DNA of 64,000 nt from Blasia pusilla (Eukaryota > Marchantiophyta > Marchantiopsida > Blasiales), in assembly GCA_050084515.1 (NCBI GenBank), contig CM114275.1, positions 9,982,001 to 10,046,000 on the forward strand, written 5' to 3'. Below, piece after piece: positions 1-10,428 of the stretch (the stretch's first letter is position 1; the number at the start of each line of letters is the position of its first letter). The notes beneath the pieces were generated by a model. The model had not been told where the DNA came from. It worked only from the letters and a program-made list of their open reading frames with translations, and did no database searches. A program made the position numbers and the translations under genes.

Positions 1-345
1 AAGTTCAGGACAGGGGCCATCCCCCTGAACCACAAGAAAGCAGGATGAGAACACAACTAGACGGTTGCACCTTGTGTGATGATGGGGATGAAACCTGTAG
101 TCACTACTTGGTCTCCCCATGAAATTCATAGCACACAGATCAAGAGCATATGCTGATATTACTAAGCTGCTAACACCAGAACTGTTGAACACATTCAGCA
201 GCTTAGATCCCAAAGCTGTTGAACCGTCGCGTAATGTGTACTTGGGATCCCAATCAGGTAAAGTAGATGGTGCTGTAAAGAGCTTCCTGGTTGACACTGC
301 CGGGCATTACATCAAAAGTAAAGCGCTCTGTCATTCTGCATACCA
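1..345 (+). pseudogene. LINE C-terminal fragment (zinc-knuckle end), copy 1
   Basis: The fragment reads across frames as a stretch beginning around 'IPLNHKKAG', then a degenerate cysteine knuckle (CTLCDDGDET..H..SP). A region around 'LLTPELLNTFSSLD' follows, and then 'GAVKSFLVD'. The order matches the C-terminal tail that follows reverse transcriptase in one group of LINEs: a Cys-x2-Cys...His...Cys knuckle, then a helical tail ending in a K-x-FLVD-x-WK-like motif. A better preserved copy starts at about 833 and a third at about 11830, all in the same orientation. Stops and frameshifts show it is dead. The window edge cuts off whatever lies upstream. Confidence 0.6.
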
Positions 346-349
346 TTCG

Positions 350-1540
350 TTCCTCACATGAATATGGTGCCGCAGTGTGGTATGCTAACACCAAAGGGGC
401 AGCTTGAAGTTGTGCAGCTGAAAGCGCTTAGGGGTATAAAATTGGGTCCCTCACCAATGGCCAGAGTTGGAGTGAGATCAGAACTTGGAGTGGAACACTT
501 GGAGGATAGACGTGACACTCCCAAATTGAAATGGCAACTGATTTCCATAACTATCCTAAAGTGTTGCTGGGTACAATTTCGACCCAAAGGAGGCCAGTAA
601 AGCAGGCCAAATCTTGGTCAGAAAAGGTTTGTGCAAGCAACCAAGGTCCCTAGGGGCGTGAACTGTGGGAGCAAGAGGAAAAGCCATTTGTGTATACCAT
701 AACCAAAGCAGTGGGGGAACAGTTACAGAAAAACCGCACGAAGGAAGCCATTGAAATGTCTTAATGTCTGTCTCTTGACTTTACATCCTGACCAACCAGA
801 AAGGAAGAACCACTTACGGGGGAACTTAAGTGCTAGTTCAAGACGGGGGCAATCCCCTTGAACCACAAGAAAAGCAGGATGAAAGCACAAGGAAACTCCT
901 GCACCTTGTGTGATGATGGGGTTGAAACCTCTAGTCACTATCTGATCTCCTGCACAAAATTCGTAATACAGAGATCAACAACATATGATGATCTTGCTAA
1001 GCTGGTAACACCAGAACTGTTTAGCACATTCAGCAGACTAAATTCACGGCCCAAAGCTGCTGCACCGGTCAGTCACCCGTATTTGGGATCTCAATCAATT
1101 GAGGGATAGTATTGGAAAGAGTTTCTTGGTTGACTCTTGGAAGCTCTGCAGCAAAACTTTGTGTGGTCAGCATTCAGTGTATGAGTGTGTCTTCCTCCTT
1201 CACTTCTTCCACTTTCTACACCAATCTTACTTTCAAGCACGTTCTATCCAGAGTACGGGGTCGATGGTTGCAAGGCTATGAGGTGCACTACTCAATGAGT
1301 AGTCTGTCTGTCTCTGTTGAAAGGATCAGATGTCACAAGACCTTCATGAATACTGGGAGATCTGTGAAGCAGGCCGTTTACTTCTGTGTCTCCATTCCCA
1401 TCAAGTTCCATAAGGCATTAGCTAGATTCAGGTTCAGTTGAACTGACCTTGAGATTTACAAAGGAAAATTCCCACTGAAGAAAGAGAGAAGAGAATGTGT
1501 TGGCATTGCAACTTAGGGCTCATTGATGAGTATGACCTCC
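350..1540 (+). pseudogene. LINE 3' half: end of RT region plus zinc-knuckle C-terminus, copy 2
   Basis: Residues read at 355-535 (YGAAVWYANTKGQLEVVQLKAL, continuing RSELGVEHLEDRRDTPKLKWQ) match the region just C-terminal to the RT core in LINEs. After a decayed stretch, 840-1140 gives the knuckle CTLCDDGVETSSHYLISC followed by the tail KSFLVDSWKLCSKTL. At 1320-1530 a second, differently built knuckle region appears (ALARFRFS, then TDLEIYKGKFPLKKE, then CWHCNLGLIDE). It is homologous to the LINE at 7145-7952. The piece is therefore either one long C-terminus or two LINE fragments fused. Several stops are present. Junctions at about 350 and 1250 are judged by eye. Confidence 0.6.
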
Positions 1541-1640
1541 CCCCCCACCCCAACTCAAATAGGACTATCTTCCTGTCTGGGCACTCAGATTGGGAGCTAA
1601 GACTTTCTCAAGATCCTCAATCAGTTGTTTGCCAAATCTA

Positions 1641-2017
1641 TATTAGAAATATATGAGAAATGTATGACACAATGGCAATGATACGATGGCAAAGCTGCGT
1701 ATAAATTTTATGGAGAACTTCGTAGTCTATGCTCATCCAAGCCCCAGACTATATACTAGCCTGGATGGTGGCTAGAGACAAGATAGTCTGCTAGTTTTAC
1801 AGCGCCTCTTTTAGCCAAGGGGCTTAAGTGACTAGGTGGGGAATCACTAAAGGTAGGACGTGAGATACAGTGCCAAGTGGCTAAGTGGCTCTTTTAGTCA
1901 AGTGGCCAAGTGTCTTAGTTAGATGAAGGACCACTAAGAGTAGCAGCATTTAGATAGTTCCTTTTAACACATTTAGTGTAAGCCTGATACCTTTATCTAA
2001 AATGTATTTATCTAACA
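1641..2017 (-). mobile_element. Solo LTR, Copia LTR family 1 (TSD ATCTA)
   Basis: A 377-bp repeat begins TATTAGAAAT (family start TGTTAG) and ends TCTAACA. It is flanked on both sides by the perfect 5-bp duplication ATCTA (1636-1640 and 2018-2022). No internal retroelement sequence lies beside it, so it is a solo LTR left by LTR-LTR recombination. Related copies are at 10429-10826 (-) and 11256-11662 (+), with diverged ones at 8559-8925 and 13500-13835. Sense strand was assigned from the TATATAG box and from the Copia coding strand next to the 10429 copy. Confidence 0.85.
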
Positions 2018-2182
2018 ATCTAGACATAAACCAGAGGTCCAGAGCCCAACATATATCTGTATTCCCAAGCTTGTGAGGAGTATCATTTTACCAGCCGAAG
2101 GCCTTTACGTTGGAGGGCTGTGGTTCGAGGGTGAAGACTAAAGGCAAGGCCCAACTCCACGCCCAACTCCACGAATCAGCTG

Positions 2183-3230
2183 GTGATGTACTCGCACAAC
2201 ATATTTGGCGCCCTCCAAGAAATCAGTGATGAAGATCCTGCAAATGAGGAGCTTCCATGTAGCAGGCAGCAGTGGCAACAGTGGTACAGCACATCTTGTG
2301 ACATTACTATGCTTTGGATCCTGGAATGTCTGTGGACTGATCCATCCAATACAGCAGCTAGAGTTGCTAGTGTTTTGCTGGAAAAGCAAATTCATAGCTG
2401 CGTGGCCAGGAAAATGGGGAAATCAAGTCAATAGAGATACCCCAATGCCACACTATGTAGGGCTTTGGTAAGATGTGTAAGATACAGGCCGACCAAAAAC
2501 AGAGGTATGAAAGTTGTTAGCTTCTTCATTTGAGACTTTGTAGTGGACAGGTGCAATGTCATTGGCACAGGGCTATAATATGAATACAGCATATGACTCA
2601 GAGTCCGAGTTGAGTGCAACTCAAAACATGTATACATTTGATGTGGATCAGTTTTCACACTACCTAAGGTTTCCCCTCCTGCTGCGGCAGAGGAAGCCTT
2701 TCATAGTGTGAAAACTGATTGCCTTCGGTTTTGGACAAAGGGGAACAGACTGGGAGACTTCAACAGTTGTGTAGGGCAGAGATTGGGATGTTTAGGGATG
2801 TGAGAGTCAATGGCAATTATGCACAGTTGGTCAGGATGTCTAGGGAGGTTCAATTTATCACACTGAAAGATAGGCATGAGGTGGACTCTCCTGTCTGGAA
2901 CAGAGTTAATTTCAATCAAGGAAAGCGCGATTGTGGTAGATGATGAGCTAGTGGTGGGTGATGAACTCTGCAAATGCTGGGGGACAGTCTTGGTTGATGT
3001 CACAGATATTGGAATACCTCATCATTCACTGGTATGGGCAGAGTTACAGTGGAGACTAATGTGCCCTTCCTGACCAGAGTGATCAAGAAATGGCGAATTA
3101 AGGTCTTCCAAGAGGAGGGGAACAGGAAGGCGTACATTGGTAAGCAGGAGGAAAATCTCTTGGCACTTGCCATTTCCATTGAAACTACCTTCCAGATGGT
3201 CCTTAATGTCCAGCCTTTGGGCTTGTAAGA
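2183..3230 (+). pseudogene. LINE endonuclease (EEP-type) remnant
   Basis: At 2310-2420 the frame starting at 2205 gives CFGSWNVCGLI followed by a leucine-rich stretch. This is the usual start of an apurinic-type LINE endonuclease (a G-T-W-N-V-x-G-L pattern). Further on, DFNSCVGQRLG (about 2755) resembles the catalytic GDFN motif. Around 3005-3060, DIGIPHHSLVWAELQW resembles the terminal S-D-H motif, with the Asp replaced by His. WRIKVFQEEGNRKAYIGKQE (3090-3150) fits the linker toward RT. Frames are broken throughout and no RT follows, because a Copia LTR begins at 3238. Identification rests on motif order, not on a database search. Confidence 0.5.
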
Positions 3231-3237
3231 ATCTCAG

Positions 3238-3647
3238 TGTGAATCTGGACATTGTGTAATAACTAGTTTGTATCTGATTACCATCAGTTGGGGTGTGGAA
3301 CTAGTCTCCTCCTAGAGCCTGACTGTCCAAGAGGGCATGAGGATTGTTCGGTGAGACTTTTATGGATGTTCCAACCCAATTGATTGCTGACCTCATGCAC
3401 ATTTAGTTCAGGGAGAGCTCGTTTTCTTTGGGTCAGCCATGAGGAGTCATGATTGCTATAGGATGGCAGTTTTGTTGTCTGCCAGTGGAGTCTTTCATGG
3501 GTGCTGTGTGGGAGAGTGGGTGTAGAATCTCTTCAACGAGATTAACGCGATGCAGTAACATTTCCTATGCATGTGCTGCACAGGAGTTATTGAGTATATG
3601 GATTTTTCTGACTGATTGCACGTGGAATTGCTAACAAATTTGCAACA
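3238..3647 (+). mobile_element. Copia LTR family 3, copy 1 (5' LTR)
   Basis: This 410-bp repeat starts TGTGAATCTGGACATTGTG and ends AATTTGCAACA. A tRNA-Met type primer binding site follows immediately, and decayed Copia gag comes after it, so it acts as a 5' LTR. Copies of the same family lie at 5327-5786, at 6758-8074 (interrupted by a LINE) and inverted at 17711-18100. Confidence 0.75.
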
Positions 3648-3659
3648 TGGTATCTGAGC
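3648..3659 (+). other. Primer binding site of Copia family 3
   Basis: TGGTATCTGAGC directly abuts the LTR end. It differs by one base from TGGTATCAGAGC, the initiator-Met tRNA complement used by most plant Copia elements. It fixes both the LTR boundary and the orientation. Confidence 0.75.
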
Positions 3660-5320
3660 TATGGTATGAGGTGCAATTGTCGCAGGCTGAGGATTCCCTG
3701 CAATTCATTCCAAGTCCTCTAAGTGAGCAATGGCAAGGATCAAGGTTTGAGAAAGTCCAGTGCAGTAAGGATCTGCCTGACTTCATGGAATGCAGCACAA
3801 AGCTGTGTTTCTGCACCTTGTAATCAAGAACTACAATTTTCCGTATTCACTGCACCGTTGGAGTTAAGACTGAATATGAAGTTCCTCTGGCCCATAGCAG
3901 CCAAGAGTGCTGAATTGGCATTTGGGAAGCTGAGCATTCCGATTTTAGAGCAGACACAATGTGGAGACACATTCCAGAAATTGGGTGTCAATTTAAAGCT
4001 CAGACGATAGTGCTGAGAAATTTTAACACCTCGGCCTTCAATTATAGGCGCTACTGTGTGGACGAGAAGCACCTGAGATAGAGAAGTTTGTCTGGTGTGA
4101 GCCAAGATGTCTCATCACGTTGATGTCAGGAAGGAAACACCAAATTCAACGGCATCCACTTTGTGCAGTGGAAACATTGGGTGAAATTGGACCTGGTAGC
4201 TGAACAAAACTGGGCAATTGTTGGAGGAACTGTCCCACAACCTGTTACGCCTCCACCCACCCCTGGAGGCACACATGGCAGGAATAGTGCTGGTTTGATG
4301 TGGCATGTCAAGAATGTTCAAGCACTTTCCTTAATCAATGATATCCTTGAAGTGGAGACAGTATCTCATTTAACAAGCTTGGATAAAGCAAGTGAGGGTC
4401 TGGGAAACTTTATCCATGCAGCATGTACCAGGCTTAAGATCATGTTTCTCGAATGCATTTTAAGGACTGATTGTCAGTGCTTAAAAGGAAGGAAGGTGAT
4501 AGAGTACAGAAGCACATACAGAACCTTTAAAAAACATTCTTGATCAACCAGCAGCGGAGTGCTTTGTTGTGGATGACAAGGATGCCATGCTGGCGTTGAA
4601 GGAAAGCATGCCACCTGTGAGCTATTGATTGTTTGTGTCCTCTCTGACATGCTGTCGGAAATTTGATAAGATGTGTGTGGACACAGTGGCCACAACACTA
4701 GGCCACTTTTAGAGACTACAATGCAGTCTCTGATAGTGACCCTGACTATTTTCTACTTCAGGAGGAAATCTTGCAGAATGCTGTCAAGTTATATTCTTGA
4801 TCACCTGCTCATATAGCAGCAACTAAAATGTCTGGTTCGATTCAAGACCATATATGCAAAGAAGGTGCTCTTGGACAAGAGATTTGGGAACCTTCATATG
4901 AGTCCTCAAAAGAGAGGAGCAGCTCAAGCAAGCGACAAGAAGCAGAAGTTCTTGCAGAATCCAAAATGAGAATTTACCTACTTATATTGTGGCAAGGAAT
5001 GTCAAATGGCTAGGGAGTACGGAAAGAAATTTGAAGATGTTAGCATCAGCAATTTATTGTGGAAGCAGAGCTCTTTTGTCATACATCTGTTCATTCATTC
5101 ATTCTCATGCTGTTGGAAATTTGACAAAATGTGGTATGTTGACAGAGGTGCCAGAACTCACATGGCTTTTGACAGGGCCACTTTTAGAGACTACAGTGCA
5201 GTCTCAGATGGACAACTCGTGTTCAACTGTGATGACAGTCACCGAAGAGTAGCTGGCAATGGAAATGTGGAAGTGATTCTCCTTGATGGAAGGAGAGTCA
5301 CAGTCAAGGATACGTAGGAA
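3660..5320 (+). pseudogene. Copia gag and protease remnant (family 3)
   Basis: Around 4140-4450 the reading KFNGIHFVQWKHWVKLDL, then WHVKNVQALSLI, matches the UBN2/retrotran_gag capsid of plant Copia elements. About 4970-5030 holds a decayed zinc knuckle (YCGKECQMAREYGK, two ligands lost). About 5128-5316 gives the protease: WYVDRGARTHMAFDRATF, then VAGNGNVEVILLDGR. The active-site D-S-G has become D-R-G. A shorter second protease-like echo at 4645-4720 (CRKFDKMCVDT...) suggests an internal duplication. The protease stops where another LTR of the same family starts (5327). Integrase is missing. Confidence 0.65.
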
Positions 5321-5326
5321 TTATAG

Positions 5327-5786
5327 TGTGAAACTAGACATTGTGTAGTGACTAATATAAATCTGATTAGCAATAGTTCCAATGTAGAAATAGTCCTGTA
5401 CATAGAAGGACTATTAAAGAGAGCATTCATACAAGACAGTGAAAGGTGATCCCTGTACGGGGTTGTCTCCTGGAGCCGTGACTGTTCAAGCAGTCATGAG
5501 GATTGGCCAACGAGACTTGTATGGATGCTCTACTCTTTGTCTGTTCTTGAACTCATGCAGATTGAGTTCTGTGGCCCCAACTTATCAGAATCACTAATCA
5601 GGAGGTGGACTTGCTTGGATGGTGACTATGCTTGCTTGTGGGGGACCCATTTTGGTGGGTGGTGTCTACAAGCTTGTGAAACCTTGTGGATGAGGATAAC
5701 GTGCTGCAGCAACATTTCCTGTGAGTGTACATCAGAAGAATTCCAGTAGACCTGCATGATTAAACTCCCTCCAAATTTCCTCCAAA
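5327..5786 (+). mobile_element. Copia LTR family 3, copy 2
   Basis: It starts TGTGAAACTAGACATTGTG and follows copy 1 through the central 'gactgttcaag...catgagga' block to a degenerate end near CAAATTTCCTCCAA. It separates the protease remnant from the integrase/RT remnant of what looks like the same element. No matching target duplication is visible, so insertion and rearrangement cannot be told apart. Confidence 0.6.
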
Positions 5787-5829
5787 CTGTGGACAGGTAA
5801 GATGCGTGATCTTAGTCACCTGAGACGAT

Positions 5830-6740
5830 GTGGATGTACGGCATCTGGTAAATTCCACGAAGATGATGGCAGGAAACTTGACTTGAAGATGCAGCAATAC
5901 ACACTCCTCAGATTTGGAGAGGAAATTAAAGCACGCAGACTTGAAACAAAGGGGTAAAATGATTATCCTCAAGAGGGATGTGACCTTCAATGGGAAGGAT
6001 GATTCTGTTGTCACTGACGGTCTCAAGGTCTTCATCTATGAGGAAGGAGACGAAGACTTCTTTCTGCTGCCCTCCATCAACACCTGAGTGAAGAAAGTTG
6101 TTACATATGAAGATGCTCCAGGACCCCCAGTGAGTGGAGTTTTGGATCAAATTCTCAAACTTCAAGGATTTGAATTCCTGTGTCTATTACACCATGATCC
6201 AGTTCTGGCAGGCCAGTGGGAGTACATGTTGCACAGCTGACTACTCCACTGAAGACTTATCAGAGGGAGAAGGGATGAACTCCTAAGCATGGTCCTTGGA
6301 GGCACAGCAATCCCATGCATGCCCAGGATACACTTACATCACCCCCAGCATCTGAACCTCACAGAGGTGGTAGAAGGACAAACACTCTTCAATATGATGC
6401 TGCAAAAGGGAAACATGTGCAGTGTAATTAAGCCACACAATCAAGCGACGCATATCTCTGATGTAGGGAACCCCGCTGGTCTGCAGACATTGGCAGAGGC
6501 TATGTTGGGGCAAGATGCATCCCAGTGGAAGAGGTAAGTTAGAGAGGTAAGTGGATCTTTAAGACCAAGTTCAATGCTTACGGCCAAGGATGTTTGCAAA
6601 GGATTACTCCCAAGTGGATGGTATTGATTATACCAACACCTTCTCACCAGAAGTCTTGTTGACATCCATCAGAGCAATACTGGGTCTGGCTGCTCAATAT
6701 GATTTACATGTAGAGCAGATGGACCTCAGTCATTAGGGAG
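5830..6740 (+). pseudogene. Copia pol remnant (integrase C-terminus to RT start)
   Basis: About 5830-6000 reads CGCTASG, then GRKLDLKMQQYTLLRFGEE, then ILKRDVTFNGK. This is the post-integrase region of Copia polyproteins (K-L-D-x-K-S, then a G-x-x-E-x-K-G-Y patch, then R-D-V-x-F). About 6465-6535 gives NPAGLQTLAEAMLGQDASQWK. After frameshifts, WIFKTKFNAYG and IRAILGLAAQYDLHVEQMDL (6665-6730) represent the first two RT blocks. The catalytic YVDD block is absent, because the next LTR starts at 6758 just after a purine-rich GGGAGGGGTTTGAGA run. Confidence 0.65.
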
Positions 6741-6757
6741 GGGTTTGAGAATGTCAG

Positions 6758-8074
6758 TGTGAAACTGGACATTGTATAAGTCTAGTGTAAACCCGATTAG
6801 CAATAGCATCAGTAGCAGTAGTTCCAGTGTGGATTTTGTCCTGTGTTAGTTACAATAGGTTAGGAATGTGTTCACACAAGATAGTGGAAAGTGACTCCCA
6901 AGTGGTCATCTTCTAGAGCGGTGGCTGTTCAAGTGGACGTGAGGACTGTATGGGGGGACCTGTCTGGATGCTCCACTCCATGTTGATTCTGAGCTCACAG
7001 ATCCGCGGTCAGTGAGATTTCGTTTTCTTAGGGTCCAGCTGCTCTCCAGCAAACGCCAGTGGTGATTGCTCTAGGATAGCAGTTTTGTTGTCCGCCAGCA
7101 GAGTTTTTCATGGGTGGTGTGTCGGAGAGTGTGTAATCTCATAGAATGAATGAATGAAAAGATTTATTGTCCACGGGGACCCCGCAGGGCCATGGGACTT
7201 AGTATTGAGACTTAACAACAATTTTGGAGAGAGAGCAAGCACCAGCGAGGGCCTAAGGGGTCCTCAGAGCCAGGTGAGTGTCCCTGGTCTTCACACAACT
7301 ATGCAAGAATTTAGCAATCTGAGTCTGATTCTGCCTAGTCATGAACGGGAGGACCCTGGGAGCTCGGTGAACAAAGAGATCCGGGAAGTCAAGCCTAATG
7401 TGATCGTGAAAGGTGCAGTCGAAGAGGTAGTGATGTTCATCATCAACAAGCCCCGATTTGCAAAATCTACATAATCTGTCCTCCCTTTTCTTCTGTGAGA
7501 ATTTTCCTTTCTCAATCTCCAGGTCAGTAGAGCCACATCTGAATCTCGCTAATGTATAACGTAAATTAGTGGGAATGGGGGCAGAGATGTAGGAGGCTTG
7601 CTGCATGGATCTGCAGTTGTTCATGAGGGTGTGGTAGCGCCTCATTCTTTTACCATTTTTGTGAGAGAAATTCCCCCTGCTTTCCCAGAGACGCTGGTGT
7701 CGGCCCCAGTTGATGGCAATGTAGTTGTTGTGTAATTGTTCAGCAAGGTCCTGGTGGGTGGCCGTAAGCAGGTCACCGATGGATATTCCCCATTTTGTGA
7801 GCCACTCCGTGCAGTTATAGTACCAATTTTTAGCCCCAAGGGTGGCACTACTTTTTGAAACCACATAGGCCCTGGCGGATAGACGATTGGGATCGTCCTC
7901 GCAGACATCCTCAAGGTGTTGGAGAAATGTGATCAGATTTTTAACAGCATGGATCTCCATAGAGGAGATTAATGTGACGCAGGGACATTTGTTGTGTATG
8001 TGCATCACATGAGTTATTGAGTGCATGCATGTTGCTGACTGGTTGCATGTGGAATTGCTCACGGATTTCCAACA
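6758..8074 (+). mobile_element. Copia LTR family 3, copy 3, split by a LINE insertion
   Basis: It starts TGTGAAACTGGACATTGTA, is interrupted at 7145-7952 by a LINE, and resumes with the same LTR sequence to a TTTCCAACA end at 8074. Without the insertion it would be about 500 bp and colinear with copy 1. The bases that follow (GGGTTCTCAAGAGCT) are a decayed primer binding site, so this is a 5' LTR for the remnant at 8075-8558. Confidence 0.75.
7145..7952 (-). mobile_element. 5'-truncated LINE with intact C-terminal ORF and target duplication
   Basis: The - strand carries an open frame without stops to 7253. It contains WGRHQRLWESRGNF, a patch around 'ARFRCGSTDLEIEKGKF', and the zinc knuckle CRFCKSGLVDDEHHYLFDC (C-x2-C...H-x4-C). 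This is the C-terminal end of a LINE ORF2-type protein. Its 3' end is a tetranucleotide tail (repeated CATT, + strand 7145-7157) just after AATAAATC. It is flanked by ATCTCATAG (7136-7144) and ATCTCCATAG (7953-7962), a near-identical target duplication. It therefore entered Copia LTR copy 3 by target-primed reverse transcription. RT and endonuclease are lost by 5' truncation. The open frame makes it younger than the other LINE pieces. Confidence 0.8.
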
Positions 8075-8558
8075 GGGTTCTCAAGAGCTACTGTGGAGAT
8101 GGTTCTAGTGTGGTGGGAGCATGGAGTGAAAGGTGCTGCTGAGATTTCAATCAGATGGAAGTTGATCTTCTGTGTTAGAACTGTCAAATGGTTGTCCCCG
8201 AAGCTGAAGGTAGTCATTACCAAACAAAGAGAACTGTCACATGTGCAAAGGCCAAGAATGATGCAGCCTTGTGGGCGGAGTATGGGGTGCTGTGCTGGGA
8301 GACTGGACTTATAGTATGGATGCAGGAGTGCAAAATGAACCAAGGGACCCACACATCTATCTATATCTACTTTGCTGACAACCAGATGAAATTCTGGATG
8401 GAAGTGCAGAATTTGAGCAAGGTCAGGACAAAAACTATGACAAGGTCCTCAAGGGAAAAGATTGTAGGATGGTGACCACTGCCAATCAGATTTGACATGT
8501 GTTGTAAGATTGTTCTGAGGAACTGGGTAGGAATCCACATTGGAGATCCCCTGAAGAA
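8075..8558 (+). pseudogene. Internal remnant after Copia LTR copy 3
   Basis: This is the stretch directly downstream of LTR copy 3. It begins with a decayed primer binding site and holds only short frames (8093-8314 and 8188-8475). Its position argues for a Copia leader or early gag, but I see no capsid motif. Confidence 0.3.
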
Positions 8559-8925
8559 TGTTAGATAGATTCATTTTAGCCAAATGTTCCTGTCTTACTA
8601 AATGTCTGTTAAAGTAACCATCTGACACTGCTAGGGAACCAGCTGATGCTGCTGCTCTTAGTGACTTGTAAGGTTGAGTCATTAAGTTAGCTACTCATCC
8701 CCCTTGAGTCACGAAGTAAGTGACTCCCTTGGACGCAGGTAAGGGAGACTAGATTGCCCCTGACACTCTGGACCTGTCAGAAAGATTAGAGTGCTACTTG
8801 CCAGCTTGACTAAAGTGGCGCCATAAGCTTGTAGACCATTTTCCCACTTGTAATGGGTGCTACATTACAGTGAGCTATTTTTTCTCTAGCCAACATCCAG
8901 GCTGTGGCCCAAGGCTGTCTTCTCT
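8559..8925 (+). mobile_element. Diverged Copia LTR family 1 fragment
   Basis: It starts TGTTAGATAGATTC and keeps family 1 landmarks in order: 'TGTTAAAGTAACCATCTGA', then 'TGCTGCTCTTAGTG', then 'CTCTAGCCAACATCCAG'. The middle differs from the other copies, being rich in GAGTCA/AGTGACT words. It appears to belong to a second subfamily together with the 13500-13835 copy. The 3' third is missing. Confidence 0.5.
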
Positions 8926-9257
8926 CTCAATGTTTTCCTTTTTTGGCAACTCCTTACTAGAGATGGAGGACAATTTAGTTCTTGACAGATTTCAGCAATG
9001 TCATACAAGTGCTGATACGTATAGCAGGGCTAATTAAACAAAAGCTTTCTGACCTTTGAAAATGTGCTGGCATAGGTCGATTTGTGGATTCAAACAGTCA
9101 TCAAAATTGGTGCCGAACAATTCAAATAGGATTCAGGAGATCCTATACGTGTAGTTCCTGAGCAGCATCAAGAATTCAGTTGCATGTTGGAATCTCAATA
9201 GGACTCCAAGTAGTGCTTGAGTGCCCAACCTCACCCTTGGTGATAGTGTGTACACCT
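8926..9257. other. No recognisable feature
   Basis: There is no ORF, repeat border or motif that I can support. The right end runs into sequence related to the Copia gag fragment at 9964-10418. Confidence 0.4.
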
Positions 9258-9303
9258 TGAGTTGTGACAGAAAATCTTGAGGTGATCTGCAAGATCCTGA
9301 GTT
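9258..9303 (-). repeat. Tandem copy of a Copia gag segment beside a solo LTR
   Basis: A stretch of about 40 bp (GAGTTGTGACAGAAAATCTT and onward) is repeated almost exactly at 9963-10001, on the other side of the solo LTR. With the LTR removed, the two form a direct tandem duplication within gag codons (the SPRDFLSQL segment). Confidence 0.65.
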
Positions 9304-9962
9304 TGAGAAAATGATTGACCAGCAGAAGTATCTCCTTGTACAAAGTCAGAGCTAGCATCAGCTAGACCATCCATGATTTCAGCTTGTACACAATCAGCAA
9401 ATCAGTTCCTATCTCTATTGCCAAATCAGAGCCCTACCATGATGTGACTCTTCTTACTATCTAAGAGATACTAAGAAGGATTCTACTCAGCCACACCTTG
9501 CACTCACACTACAGGTCCTCACATGTCACCAGCTCAGAGATCAGACATGGCTCACCTCATTGAGCACAAACAATCTCCATCAGCATTCTAGACAAAACAA
9601 CCTGCCTTCCAGTGAGGCTCTAGCAAGCACAGCAATTAGTCTCAATCTCCTCTTCCTACCAAGAGCCTCAGGAGTCCTCACCAAAACTGTGCATGCTGTA
9701 GAATTGACTTCTGCTCTCTAAACAGAGACATTATATACATGAGGGTGAGCACTTCTGGCCCTTGGATCTTCTTGAACAGATCCATACCCTAAATAACAGA
9801 TGGTGGTTAGCCCTAACTCGAGAATTGCCCTAATTCAAGGTTACCCTAAAAATAGAGGAACACTAAGTTATCTCTAGCTAACTAAATTAGTATCCAACTA
9901 AGTTAGTATTTGACTAACTAATTTTAGGGCATGACTAAACTAGATATTAACAAATTTCAACA
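9304..9962 (-). mobile_element. Solo LTR, Copia-like LTR family 2 (TSD GAGTT)
   Basis: This 659-bp repeat reads TGAGAAAATG...TTTCAACA on the + strand, i.e. TGTTGAAATTTG...TTCTCA in sense. It is flanked by a perfect 5-bp duplication GAGTT (9299-9303 and 9963-9967). A second copy at 12527-13214 is nearly identical, with a different duplication (AGACC). A TATATA box lies near + strand 9730. It interrupts an older Copia gag remnant. Confidence 0.9.
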
Positions 9963-10418
9963 GAGTTGTGACAGAAAATCTCGAGGTGATCTGCAAGATT
10001 CAATAGTGAATTTGTACATGGACGCTTGTAAGTGTAGTACAGAGAATGAACCTGTCGTATCATAATTACGACATAGGCAGGCCCATACTTCTTGAGCTGT
10101 ATCAAGATGTTCTGTTAGAGCCAGAGGTTCTCCTGTCAAATGTAAACAAATCAGAGAGCGAGCCTGATTTTCTAACTTTTCATTCTGCTGAATAGTCCGT
10201 GTTTGAAGTGTACGTTTGCGAACATATACTTGAGGTGCTTTATCTGCAGTTTCAGAAGGAGAGGTAGGTGACGCATCTGGCACAGATGTATTATATACTC
10301 GTTTAGCAACTGCGTCCCATAAATCTCTGTAAACAAGAAGATTGTGAACACGATTCTTCCACTCTTTCCAGTCAGAACCATCAAAGATTCCAACATGGAA
10401 ACCATCGTGATTCCCCAT
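9963..10418 (-). pseudogene. Copia gag fragment (UBN2 type)
   Basis: From the ATG at 10418 the frame gives FHVGIFDGSDWKEWKNRVH, then VYRDLWDAV, then EKLENQARSLICLHLTGEPL, then AQEVWACLCRNYDTT, then SPRDFLSQL. This is a typical N-terminal capsid of plant Copia gag (the F-D-G-x-N-W-x-x-W pattern and the W-x-x-L-x-x-x-Y block). The ATG lies about 10 bp inside the LTR end at 10429, unusually close for a leader and primer site. The frame runs into a tandem duplication and then a solo LTR, so zinc knuckle and pol are missing. Confidence 0.75.
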
Positions 10419-10428
10419 TCAGGCAACC

